64,000 nt of DNA from RGIG9060 sp045645985. GTDB lineage: Bacteria > Spirochaetota > Spirochaetia > Treponematales > Treponemataceae. Both the position numbers and the translations under genes were made by a program. Positions 50,814-59,211 of this stretch are shown here, piece by piece. The stretch covers positions 28,283-92,282 of the forward strand of contig JAZRJV010000026.1 of NCBI GenBank assembly GCA_045645985.1. The letters are read 5' to 3'. Each line of letters begins with the position of its first letter. Position 1 is the first letter of the stretch. The notes below the pieces were generated by a model. It made no database searches. It was not told where the DNA came from and was given only the letters and a program-made list of their open reading frames with translations.

Positions 50814-51302
50814 CTAATCATCAAATATTTTTCTACCTTCGATGTATATGTTTATTTTATCAATTTTTCTGAAATTTCTAAATATATTTTTCTTAAAAAT
50901 TTCAGCTCCTTCCCTAATTTCTGATACTTTTTTATCTGTAAAATGAGCATCTAAAGATAAATCTACATAAAGTACGCCATCTCTAACAAAGCAACTTTTC
51001 AACTTTGTGCCAGGAGCAAAAACAGATTTGTATCGCTCGTTTATTGGTCCTAACAAAAGTTCAGAAACATAAAGCTCTACTTCGTCCAAAAATTTATTTT
51101 TTGGGAAATAACGATTTTCGGCAAATAATCCTTCTTTATCTAAATTTTCAAAAAGAAAAACTCGTCTTTGTGAATATCCATTTAAGAAAAACATTACCAA
51201 AGAAAAAATCAATGCCATAAATAAAATTACAACAAGCACTTTTGAAGCAAAATTTACTCGAGTAAGTTTTTTTATTGTTTCTGATATATTCAAATTTTTC
51301 AT
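50814..51302 (-). CDS. GerMN-domain membrane protein
   Basis: The product is 162 aa. One transmembrane helix lies at about residues 21-41, followed by a GerMN-type periplasmic domain (ELYVSELLLGPINERYKSVFAPGTKLKSCFVRDGVLYVDLSLDA in pieces). GerMN domains occur in spore germination and cell-wall proteins. Its overlap of 4 nt with the amidase gene suggests the pair act together on peptidoglycan. Confidence 0.78.
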   Translation of the reverse strand: MKNLNISETIKKLTRVNFASKVLVVILFMALIFSLVMFFLNGYSQRRVFLFENLDKEGLFAENRYFPKNKFLDEVELYVSELLLGPINERYKSVFAPGTKLKSCFVRDGVLYVDLSLDAHFTDKKVSEIREGAEIFKKNIFRNFRKIDKINIYIEGRKIFDD

Positions 51303-52372
51303 TGTGAAATTGTAAATCCTCTAGAATGTTCAAAATGAGTTACAAACGAACTTACTCCATTATATATCCCTAAGGCAACTTTACGCAAGTAGTTTTGATC
51401 AGATAAAAGTAAAGCTTCTTCAGGATTTGAAACAAAGCCAACTTCCACCAAAACACTTGGCATATTTGCATTTCGGACAACAAACCATTCTTCTTCTTTC
51501 AATCCCCTACTTTTTGATAAGTCGCCAATTTGCTTTTTCATACCATCATCAATGAATTTTGCAATCAAAATACTTTCGGTTGTAAATTCTTCTTCAAGCA
51601 TAGAATTTAGAATTGGCAAAATTTCGGCGTCTGCGTCATTTTCGGTTAAAATATTTCGTCTGTAGCCTGGACTCAAATACCAAGTTTCAAAACCACTTGC
51701 TTTTTTATCAAAGGCTGAATTTGCATGAATTGAAACATAAACGATTGCTTCATTTTCGGCTAATTTTACGGAATTTGCTATTTCAACTCGCTGTTCCAAA
51801 GTTAAATAAACATCAGTTGAACGAGTCATCATTATTTTTTTATCTGGATATTTTGCTTTTAACATATCGTGTAAATTATTTGCAACTGTTAAAACAATAT
51901 CTTTTTCGTTAAGTTGAATTTTTTTTCCATTTTTCGTTACAGAACCAACTGTACCTGGGTCTTTTCCTCCGTGACCAGCATCAATTAAAATTGCACCGAT
52001 TTTGAAATTTGCCTCTGTAATTGGTGTTGCAAAAAGATTTTTAGCACTTTCAACTAAATTTTTAGAAATAAAAACCTTATCATTTTGTAAAATTGGAGGT
52101 TCCGTTATTGCAAAATCTCTAAAATTATAAACAACGATTTCTTGATTTAATGCAAAAGAAACTGAATTTCCGTTTTTTTCCAAAATTCCTGAATTTGTAA
52201 TTGGGTCCCAGAATAAACTTGAGCCAAGATTTTCACTTGCTTCAAGTAAGGATATATATCCATTTTTAACAGAATTTTCGTTATTTGAAAGATTTTCGTC
52301 TGCACCAAAAACAAAAGTATTTGAGAAAATTAAAATGATAAAAAACAAAATCTTGCAAAGTTTAATTTTCAT
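51299..52372 (-). CDS. N-acetylmuramoyl-L-alanine amidase (Amidase_3, zinc dependent)
   Basis: The product is 357 aa. The signal peptide is MKIKLCKILFFIILIFSNTFVFG. An N-terminal copper-amine-oxidase-like/AMIN-like region spans about 30-125. The Amidase_3 domain has zinc ligands in ILIDAGHGGKDPG, the glutamate region in KDIVLTVANNL, histidine in YVSIHANSAF and the catalytic glutamate in VLVEVGFVSNPEEA. It cleaves stem peptides from glycan strands during division or flagellum insertion. It is the first gene of the pair with GerMN. Confidence 0.93.
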   Translation of the reverse strand: MKIKLCKILFFIILIFSNTFVFGADENLSNNENSVKNGYISLLEASENLGSSLFWDPITNSGILEKNGNSVSFALNQEIVVYNFRDFAITEPPILQNDKVFISKNLVESAKNLFATPITEANFKIGAILIDAGHGGKDPGTVGSVTKNGKKIQLNEKDIVLTVANNLHDMLKAKYPDKKIMMTRSTDVYLTLEQRVEIANSVKLAENEAIVYVSIHANSAFDKKASGFETWYLSPGYRRNILTENDADAEILPILNSMLEEEFTTESILIAKFIDDGMKKQIGDLSKSRGLKEEEWFVVRNANMPSVLVEVGFVSNPEEALLLSDQNYLRKVALGIYNGVSSFVTHFEHSRGFTISQ

Positions 52373-52377
52373 TAAAA

Positions 52378-53994
52378 TCAGTCCTTTTTTAGAACGCTAT
52401 CGTAAAAATACAAAGTGCCTTGGATTCCACCACGAAGCAAATATTTCCAAAATTTTTTAGAATTTTGAACTTCTGAAATTTTACAATTTGTGATTTTTTC
52501 AAAAAGTTCCACCGTATCTTTTATCGTACGATAATTCCAATCTCTTAAGGAAGAAACTTCAATTTCTTGTGTCATTTTTTCGATATTTTCAAAATCAAAA
52601 TTTATATTGAAAGCTGATGGCGGAAATTCAGTTTGCAAATCTTGCTCCAAAAATTCAGTTGTTGCTTTGTTATTTGCTTCTAAACGCAAAACAATTTTGC
52701 TAATAATTTTTTCGCCTTCTTGAATTGCTTCTTCTCGAGTTTCTGACAAAGTAATTACATTTCCACATTTTTCAACATTATTTACTGGAAATTTTACATC
52801 ATCCCCTACATTACCACGAATAAAAACATCTTTTAAAACTGAATTTTCATTTTTTTCGATATTTGGTAAACCGTAAATTTTTTTTACTTTTCCAGGAATT
52901 GAAATCCAAGCCCGTTCTGCGCAAACTTTTGGAATTTTACAATTTTTTATCAAATAAGTATTTTTGAAAAATGACCTTTTTTGTAAAATTTCAATTTTTT
53001 CGTTTGGAATATCAAGTTTTTCACCTAAAGCAAGTAAAATTCCTTGTTTTGTTAAATTTATATCTGAGGAATACGGAAAAGTCCAGCCAGACATATATCC
53101 GCCAGAAAGCCGAGCCGCAATTTCGCCAATCATCACTCCTTTTGAAGTGAGTTTTACATCACCTTTTGCAGCACCACAAGTTAAGCCAAGTGATTTTACC
53201 CCTTTTGCAAATTCAGTTACAACATCCAAAAAATCTGGATAAAGCAAATCTGTCGGCATTGTATGGCCCATTTCAATAAAATATGGTGGATAAAAAATGT
53301 GTCTATCTGCAAAACCAGTAATTAAAAGTTCATTTTTATAAACTAAGGCATCGATAGAAAATTCTTTTCCGTCCATAAATTCTTCTAAAATGGCTCTTCC
53401 TGAACGAGAATTTTTGATACTGTCTTTTACAGCTTCCATAAAATTTTCAGTATCATCAAGATTTTCGATTTTTTTGCAACCTCTAGCCCCCATATTGTCG
53501 CAAGGTTTGATAACTAAAGATTCATTTAACGAAAATCCGTTAGAAAGTAAGAAATTTTTGCAATCATTTTGAATTTTTGGTAAATCATTTTCTGTTAAAA
53601 CAATAAAGTTTGGTGAATTTACTTTATGTTTTTTAAAACAACTTCGCATCAAAGCCTTATCACTTGCATTTTTTGCAGCTTGATAAGAATGACCTGGTAA
53701 ACCTAAATTTTCGCTGATATAAGCAACAGATTTTGAAAAATCAGTTCCAGCAGTAAAAACTCCAGACAATCCTTCTGATTTATAAATTTTTTTTGCAAAA
53801 GATAAAAGTTTTTCTTCATCTTTTAAATCGATACATTCAAAAACATCAGCAAGAGGAACGCAAAGTGCATTTGGATTTCCATCAACAACAAAAACTTTGC
53901 AACAAAGTTCTTTTGCACTTTGAATTGCAGGTTTTTGTAAAAGTGAAGCACCTAAAATTAAGATATTTTTATTTTTTGATTGCATAGATTTCAA
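52378..53994 (-). CDS. ATP-grasp ligase in the spiro-SPASM cluster
   Basis: The product is 538 aa from TTG 53994, with AGGAG six bases upstream; an ATG at 53985 is possible but farther from the site. An N-terminal Rossmann-like pre-ATP domain (NILILGASLLQKPAIQSAKELCCKVFVVDGNP) precedes the ATP-grasp core: KPCDNMGARGCKK, ILEEFMDGKEFSIDALVYK, GAAKGDVKLTSKGVMIGEIAARLSGGYMSG, cut here for length. ATP-grasp enzymes join a carboxylate to an amine or thiol through an acyl phosphate. Substrates are unknown. It overlaps the fusion gene by 26 nt. Confidence 0.85.
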   Translation of the reverse strand: MKSMQSKNKNILILGASLLQKPAIQSAKELCCKVFVVDGNPNALCVPLADVFECIDLKDEEKLLSFAKKIYKSEGLSGVFTAGTDFSKSVAYISENLGLPGHSYQAAKNASDKALMRSCFKKHKVNSPNFIVLTENDLPKIQNDCKNFLLSNGFSLNESLVIKPCDNMGARGCKKIENLDDTENFMEAVKDSIKNSRSGRAILEEFMDGKEFSIDALVYKNELLITGFADRHIFYPPYFIEMGHTMPTDLLYPDFLDVVTEFAKGVKSLGLTCGAAKGDVKLTSKGVMIGEIAARLSGGYMSGWTFPYSSDINLTKQGILLALGEKLDIPNEKIEILQKRSFFKNTYLIKNCKIPKVCAERAWISIPGKVKKIYGLPNIEKNENSVLKDVFIRGNVGDDVKFPVNNVEKCGNVITLSETREEAIQEGEKIISKIVLRLEANNKATTEFLEQDLQTEFPPSAFNINFDFENIEKMTQEIEVSSLRDWNYRTIKDTVELFEKITNCKISEVQNSKKFWKYLLRGGIQGTLYFYDSVLKKD

Positions 53995-56548
53995 AAGTAT
54001 CTCCTAATTTGAACAATTTTGCGTGAAGTTCAAATAATTTGAACATAAAAGTTCCTTTTTGTACACTATGTTTTTTTACAAAAGGATATCTTTCTGGATG
54101 AATTCCTGTAGAAACAATTTTTACAGTTTTAAATCCGTATTTTTTTAAGATTTTTTTTGCAATTTTTGGATTCCAAATTGAAAAATGGTCTGAAGGACTA
54201 TTTTTGTAAAAATCTGCTTTGTTGTATTTTCCAGAAATTCCACAATTTGACGGAGTTGAAAAAGCTAATATTCCTTTTTTATCGAGCAAAGATGAAATTG
54301 TAGATAAAACTTCGTTTAAATTTTCAAAATGTTCGATAACATACCACATTGTAACGGCGTTAAAATTTGAAAATTCAGTTGGCAAATTTTCTACGGGGAA
54401 TTTTGAACAAATTGCCTTAAAATTCAATTTGTTTTTCACATAATCAACTGCGTCGCTAGATGGCTCAATTCCAAAAGAAAGCCAACCTAAATCTGAAGAT
54501 GCACTTAAATACGGACCATAAGCACAACCGATATCCAAAACTCTGCCCTTTTTTGACAAATCTTTTTGAGTTTTTCTAAAAATTTTATCAACAATTTGAT
54601 GACGGCGCAAACATGAATTTTTTATGGAATTAAAATCTTCAAGATAAGTTTTTCCGTACTGATTTTTGTATTCAACGCCAAAATAATCTGCGTTATATTC
54701 AGTTTTTTCTGTATTTTCAAAACTGATATAATCAAGATTGCATTTTTTACAACGACGAATTGTTTTTATTTTATCCCGACTGATAATTTTATCCTGATAA
54801 ATTTGATTTTTTGAAGCACAAACTGGACAATTCATCAATTTTTTTTCTGATAACTTTCTAACAAACACAGAAAGTTCTTTTTGAGAATCTAATTTTTCAA
54901 AATTATTGTTTTTAAGTTGACTGATAAATTCAGAATCTTGTTTTTGAATAAGATTTTCAATTTCGGTTTTCAATTTTTTTTCAGAAATTCCGTGAGAAAG
55001 ATTTGTAAATCCCATTTTTTTAGAAAGTTTTTTGTGAAGTGAAGTTGGTGCAAAAGTGAAAACCAAACAATTTGCAGAAATCGCTTCGAAAGCAGAAAAT
55101 CCGTAGTGAGTAAAAACTAAATCGTATTCCTTGAATTTATCTTTTAAATTTTCTATTGAAGATTTTGCGCAAATTCTTGAAGAAAATTCATTTTCTAAAA
55201 TTAATTTATTTGAAGTAACAATCGTAATGTTAAATTCTGAATTTTTTTCTGATAATAATAAGGATTCAATTTTTTGGGCAAGTTTTAATGCAAAAAATGA
55301 TTTATCAATTCCACCAAAAGCAATCAAAATATTTTTTATTTCATTTATTGATTTTACAGATTTTTCTTTGTGAGTATTTGGAACTGGAATAAAATCGTAA
55401 TTTGTAAAATTGATATTTTTTTCTTTAATTTCAGAAGGAATTATATTTAGCGAATAAGAAATTTTTTGTAAAACTTTTTCGTTTGAACCTTCATCAAGGC
55501 TTATAACTGGAGCAAATTCTGAAAAATAATCAATTTCTTTTTGAGAAGTTTTAAAATTATCCATCACAATTAAAGAATAAAATTCTTTTGGAAATTCATC
55601 TTTTACAATTTGATCCCTTGTGATTAAACCTTGCAAAATAAATCCATTGATAATTGTTTCTAAAATCTCATGATTTTTGGAATTTTTTACTTTTGGAAAA
55701 TAAATATCTGCACAAAGTAAAGATGCAAGTTCTAAACATCGTTTTAAATGTCCGCTTCCGTGTTTTCCGTCAATGTTTGGAACAAATAAAATCGGATTTG
55801 TAACTGCTTTTGAATTACAAGCTTCGATTACAATTTGCGAATCCAAAGGATTTTCTAAAACTGATAAATTTTTCTGAAGTTTTACATAATTGATAATTGT
55901 TTTTGCTCTAAAAAAATCAGTAAAAGTATCAACTGTGGTTCGCAATTCTGGATGATTCCATTTTTCTGGAGAACTTTCAAAAACGCAATTATATCTATCT
56001 TTGTGATTATAAAGCGCAGGACCTACATGTTCGTGGTCGTAAGGAGAGGAAGTATAATTTACAGATTCAAGTAAAGATAAAGTTCGTAAAATTTCAACTC
56101 CACTTCCATGAGGTAATCCTGTCCAAGTAAAATAATCGATTTTGAAATTTTCATCTTTAATCAAACCAAATCTTACTTTATCTTCGTAGGCTTCTACCAT
56201 TTTTGAAGCACAATCGTAAAATAAAAATGGATTATCAGCAGTTGCTCTTACAATAATATCAGGGAAATTATGAACTTCGGTATTTTCAATAAAGCGAAGA
56301 AATGAACAAAATCTATCAAGAACATCAAATTCACTTCCTGCAAAAATATTCCAACCGCATTTTTCTACGATAGGTTTTAATTTTGAAACAGAAGCAAAAT
56401 CTGTAAGAACATAATACAAAGCTGCGTCCACATTTTTCATTGAATTTAAAACATATTCAAGGATAGTTTTTTCATCAATTTCTTTTAGAGCTTTATTTTT
56501 TAATCTAGTTGAACCAAGTCGACATTGAACAACAACTGCTTTTTTCAT
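53969..56548 (-). CDS. Trifunctional fusion: SpsF-like nucleotidyltransferase, PseG-like protein, zinc-finger SAM methyltransferase
   Basis: The product is 859 aa. Domain 1 (about 1-250) is a cytidylyltransferase of SpsF type: VVVQCRLGSTRLKNKAL and RATADNPFLFYD. Domain 2 (about 252-575) resembles PseG, the UDP-sugar hydrolase of pseudaminic acid synthesis, with GSGHLKRCLELA at 264-275 and LIAFGGIDKSFFALKLA. Domain 3 (about 580-859) has a CxxC/CxxC zinc ribbon (MNCPVCAS, CKKCNLDYIS) then a methyltransferase core GRVLDIGCAYGPYLSA. GAGGA precedes the ATG. It lies in the cluster 57484-59130, 56550-57509, this gene, 52378-53994. It likely activates and modifies a nonulosonic-acid-type sugar. Confidence 0.85.
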   Translation of the reverse strand: MKKAVVVQCRLGSTRLKNKALKEIDEKTILEYVLNSMKNVDAALYYVLTDFASVSKLKPIVEKCGWNIFAGSEFDVLDRFCSFLRFIENTEVHNFPDIIVRATADNPFLFYDCASKMVEAYEDKVRFGLIKDENFKIDYFTWTGLPHGSGVEILRTLSLLESVNYTSSPYDHEHVGPALYNHKDRYNCVFESSPEKWNHPELRTTVDTFTDFFRAKTIINYVKLQKNLSVLENPLDSQIVIEACNSKAVTNPILFVPNIDGKHGSGHLKRCLELASLLCADIYFPKVKNSKNHEILETIINGFILQGLITRDQIVKDEFPKEFYSLIVMDNFKTSQKEIDYFSEFAPVISLDEGSNEKVLQKISYSLNIIPSEIKEKNINFTNYDFIPVPNTHKEKSVKSINEIKNILIAFGGIDKSFFALKLAQKIESLLLSEKNSEFNITIVTSNKLILENEFSSRICAKSSIENLKDKFKEYDLVFTHYGFSAFEAISANCLVFTFAPTSLHKKLSKKMGFTNLSHGISEKKLKTEIENLIQKQDSEFISQLKNNNFEKLDSQKELSVFVRKLSEKKLMNCPVCASKNQIYQDKIISRDKIKTIRRCKKCNLDYISFENTEKTEYNADYFGVEYKNQYGKTYLEDFNSIKNSCLRRHQIVDKIFRKTQKDLSKKGRVLDIGCAYGPYLSASSDLGWLSFGIEPSSDAVDYVKNKLNFKAICSKFPVENLPTEFSNFNAVTMWYVIEHFENLNEVLSTISSLLDKKGILAFSTPSNCGISGKYNKADFYKNSPSDHFSIWNPKIAKKILKKYGFKTVKIVSTGIHPERYPFVKKHSVQKGTFMFKLFELHAKLFKLGDTFEIYAIKK

Positions 56549-56549
56549 T

Positions 56550-57509
56550 TTAATCCTCTTTGCCCCATTTTGCAGTTAATTTATTTATATCCATTTTATA
56601 TCTAAAAGAATTTTTAGCTACCCATTTTCTTGCAATTTTAAATTCTTTTAAGGCATCTGAAAAAGATAATGCTGATTTTCTATGAAACTGAAAAAAACAA
56701 CTTATAGGAACATATCCATAATCAACCTTGTAAACCAGCGCAATATTTTTTAAGTAAAATCTAAAATAACTTTCGTCGATTGTAGAATCTGATATTGGTT
56801 CTGAAATAGAATAAGAAAGTCTAAATATTGGAGAAGAAAGAATTTTTTCGCCCCAAAGCCAAGCTCTCACAGAAAAATCTAAATTTTGCCAATAAGATGA
56901 TTTTATAGTTGTATCAAAACCACAAAGATTTATAAATTTGCTTTTATTATAGACTCCAACAAAATCAAATGGAAATAATGTAGCAGTATTATCATATACA
57001 ACTTGTGAAGGGAAAATTTCAAATGAAGATTTTTCTATCATTGGATTCATCTGAACAGGAATACTTTGCATATGTTGATTTATAAAAACAGGACAAAGGC
57101 AAGCACATTCAGTTGCAAGAATTTTATTTATCAACAAATTATTGAAAACTGAATTTTTTAAAACAACATCATCCCAAAGTACAAGCAAATATTCACTTGA
57201 ACATTCATACATTCCAAGATTGATTTTTGCACCAACTGACAAATTTTCTGAAGGTACAATGAATTTTACTTGAGGAAATTTTTTAACATATTTATCTAGT
57301 TTAAAATTGTCTTTTGTAGTTTCTATGGTGATAACACTTTCAAAACCAGAATTTATCAAAGTTTCTAAAGTTTGTTCTTTGAAGCTGCCAGGATTTCTGC
57401 TAAGCAACAAAACAGAAATTGGAAATTTTGCAGAATCAATATTTTCTTTTCCACCTAAGATTGTACAACTTGGCAATTTTTCATCAAAAGTTAAAGGTAT
57501 AGTATTCAT
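56550..57509 (-). CDS. Glycosyltransferase-like protein, GT2-type fold
   Basis: The product is 319 aa. It has an N-terminal nucleotide-binding pattern PISVLLLSRNPGSFKEQTLETLINSGFESVITIET and an acidic motif LLVLWDDVVLK at about residue 105, which fits a GT-A DxD-type site. SVGAKINLGMYECSSEYLLVLWDD is the part most like GT2 enzymes. The C-terminal tail is basic and helical. It overlaps the spiro-SPASM gene by 26 nt and the fusion gene follows one base later. The donor may be the sugar activated by its neighbours. Confidence 0.75.
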   Translation of the reverse strand: MNTIPLTFDEKLPSCTILGGKENIDSAKFPISVLLLSRNPGSFKEQTLETLINSGFESVITIETTKDNFKLDKYVKKFPQVKFIVPSENLSVGAKINLGMYECSSEYLLVLWDDVVLKNSVFNNLLINKILATECACLCPVFINQHMQSIPVQMNPMIEKSSFEIFPSQVVYDNTATLFPFDFVGVYNKSKFINLCGFDTTIKSSYWQNLDFSVRAWLWGEKILSSPIFRLSYSISEPISDSTIDESYFRFYLKNIALVYKVDYGYVPISCFFQFHRKSALSFSDALKEFKIARKWVAKNSFRYKMDINKLTAKWGKED

Positions 57510-59130
57510 CGCATTTCTCGCAAAGTGAAGTTAAATTTCCTTTTACATAATTTTCTAAAAAGGATTTTCGCTTAGTCCAAATTGATTCTAAGCTTTCTGA
57601 AAAAACATTTCCTTGACTACCTGATAACAACTCTTCTCTACAAATGGATACATCTCCATTTAACAAAATTACAAAATCTCGTCTTAAATGCCAACAAGGA
57701 TTTCTTGTAATCGGAGTTAAGTCCGCTGTTTTTTTATCTTCAAGATAACCTGCAAAATTATCATATTTTTGGATAATCAATTTTCCATCATTTTTTTCTT
57801 TCCAGAAGCGATAAAAAGTTTCTAAAGAATCTTCATTTTCTTGCAATCTCATAAACTGCGGATAAACACAATTTTCAAAAAGTGAAGATAATTTCAAAAT
57901 GCTTTGGCAAGTTTCTTCAAAATTTGATGAATTTCCGTGAATTTTTGCGTAAGAATCTTGATTACAAGCATCAACTGAAACTATCCAGTAAATTTTTTCT
58001 TTTCCGTTTGTTCTTTCTGGAGAATTTTTTACGATTTTTTCAATTTCTGAAAGTTTTTCATCAGATAAATTTAATTGAGAAAGTTCTATTAAAAGTGAAA
58101 GTCCAGAATAAGACAAAACTTTCTCGATAAATTTTTCAAACTGCGGATGCAAAGTTGCTTCGCCCCACAAAGACAAACTGATAACCGCTTCAGATGAAAA
58201 TTCAGAGATTTTATCAACTAAATTAGAAAATTTTTCAAAACTCATAAAATCTGAAGTTTGAGAAGGTAATTTTGAATATTTTTTTTCAAAACATTTTGGA
58301 TACGGACAATAAGTACAAGTTGATTTACAAGAACTTGCAATTTGAATATTGTAAAAAGTTGGTAAAACTTGCAATAAATCAATTGAATTTTTTGAATTTT
58401 CACAAATTTGTTCAATATCGTAATCGTGAATTTTTGATTTATTTTCAAAAAAGTTTTTTGCAAAATTTTTACACAAAGTAAAATTATTTTTTGAATCACA
58501 ATAAAATTCAAATCGATTTTCGCGATAATCTTGGTCAGAAAGAATTGTTTCAATTTCAAAGGAGTTAATATCAGTTTTTAAAAGTTCAAAAATTGAATCT
58601 CGTTTTACAATTTGTTTAGAAATTTCAACTGATTTTAAAACAGTTCCATCTGTGGAATTTTCAAGATTGCAAAGTGAATCCAAAATTTTTACAGTTCCAG
58701 GATGAAGAATTTCAGGTGAAAGTCCTGCTGGATATCCGTCTGCAAAACAATATTCAGCCAAACTTTCTGTGTGAAGTTCTAAAAGTTTTTTTGTTATTTG
58801 GGAATTGTAGAAAGGACAATCTGCATGACCATAAACAATATTATCAAAATTTTCTGAATCAACTTTGATTTGAGAAATTAAATCTTTTACTTTCCAAGTT
58901 GAATTTACGCAAAATTTTACTAATTCTAACTTTTCTGGAAAATTTTTATTTATCAATTCTAAAAACTGATTTTTCTTTTCTTCAGAATCAACATAAATTG
59001 ATAAACCTGCAAAATTCCAAACAGAAAAAGCCCAAGATAAAGCCAATTCTTTACAAGTGATATTTTCTAAAAGTTCTTTACTACAATAATCTGATTTATA
59101 ACCAGCGTACAAAATAACTAAATTCTTCAT
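57484..59130 (-). CDS. Spiro-SPASM radical SAM protein with nucleotidyltransferase-like N-terminus
   Basis: The product is 548 aa. The radical SAM cluster motif CKSTCTYC (C268, C272, C275) starts the core, then LSLWGEATLHPQFEKF. The C-terminal SPASM-like region has NPCWHLRRDFVILLNGDVSIC and CEKCDEYY cysteines for auxiliary clusters. The first 250 residues look like a GT-A/nucleotidyltransferase fold (LVILYAGYKSDYCSKELL, GHADCPFYNSQITKKL, paralleling ADNPF in the fusion protein). I recall a spirochaete-restricted family named spiro-SPASM with no described reaction. It is first in the cluster; see the promoter at 59138-59164. Confidence 0.85.
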   Translation of the reverse strand: MKNLVILYAGYKSDYCSKELLENITCKELALSWAFSVWNFAGLSIYVDSEEKKNQFLELINKNFPEKLELVKFCVNSTWKVKDLISQIKVDSENFDNIVYGHADCPFYNSQITKKLLELHTESLAEYCFADGYPAGLSPEILHPGTVKILDSLCNLENSTDGTVLKSVEISKQIVKRDSIFELLKTDINSFEIETILSDQDYRENRFEFYCDSKNNFTLCKNFAKNFFENKSKIHDYDIEQICENSKNSIDLLQVLPTFYNIQIASSCKSTCTYCPYPKCFEKKYSKLPSQTSDFMSFEKFSNLVDKISEFSSEAVISLSLWGEATLHPQFEKFIEKVLSYSGLSLLIELSQLNLSDEKLSEIEKIVKNSPERTNGKEKIYWIVSVDACNQDSYAKIHGNSSNFEETCQSILKLSSLFENCVYPQFMRLQENEDSLETFYRFWKEKNDGKLIIQKYDNFAGYLEDKKTADLTPITRNPCWHLRRDFVILLNGDVSICREELLSGSQGNVFSESLESIWTKRKSFLENYVKGNLTSLCEKCDEYYTFNF

Positions 59131-59137
59131 AATCTAA

Positions 59138-59164
59138 TTATCGGAAAAAAAATTTAACTCTATA
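59138..59164 (-). promoter_or_regulatory. Sigma-28-like promoter of the spiro-SPASM cluster
   Basis: On the minus strand TATAGAGT (59157-59164), an 11-nt spacer, TCCGATAA (59138-59145): 7 of 8 consensus bases in the -10 and 5 of 8 in the -35. The ATG is 7 nt downstream with no Shine-Dalgarno. A sigma-70 reading (GATAAT) is possible but has no properly spaced -35. Confidence 0.45.
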
Positions 59165-59197
59165 CAACAATGATACTACATTTTAAAATCTAATTAT

Positions 59198-59205
59198 GAT
59201 ATAAT
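59198..59205 (+). promoter_or_regulatory. Extended -10 promoter of xseA, giving a leaderless mRNA
   Basis: TGATATAAT read as TG-n-TATAAT (TATAAT at 59200-59205). The ATG follows 6 nt later, no Shine-Dalgarno. No clear -35. Confidence 0.62.
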
Positions 59206-59211
59206 CTAAGA

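Noticed and set aside
53880..53930. Palindrome ACTTTGCAACAAAGT inside the ATP-grasp gene as a third copy of the hairpin element
   Set aside because: It lies in conserved coding sequence, lacks the second and third hairpins, and the match is short enough to be chance.
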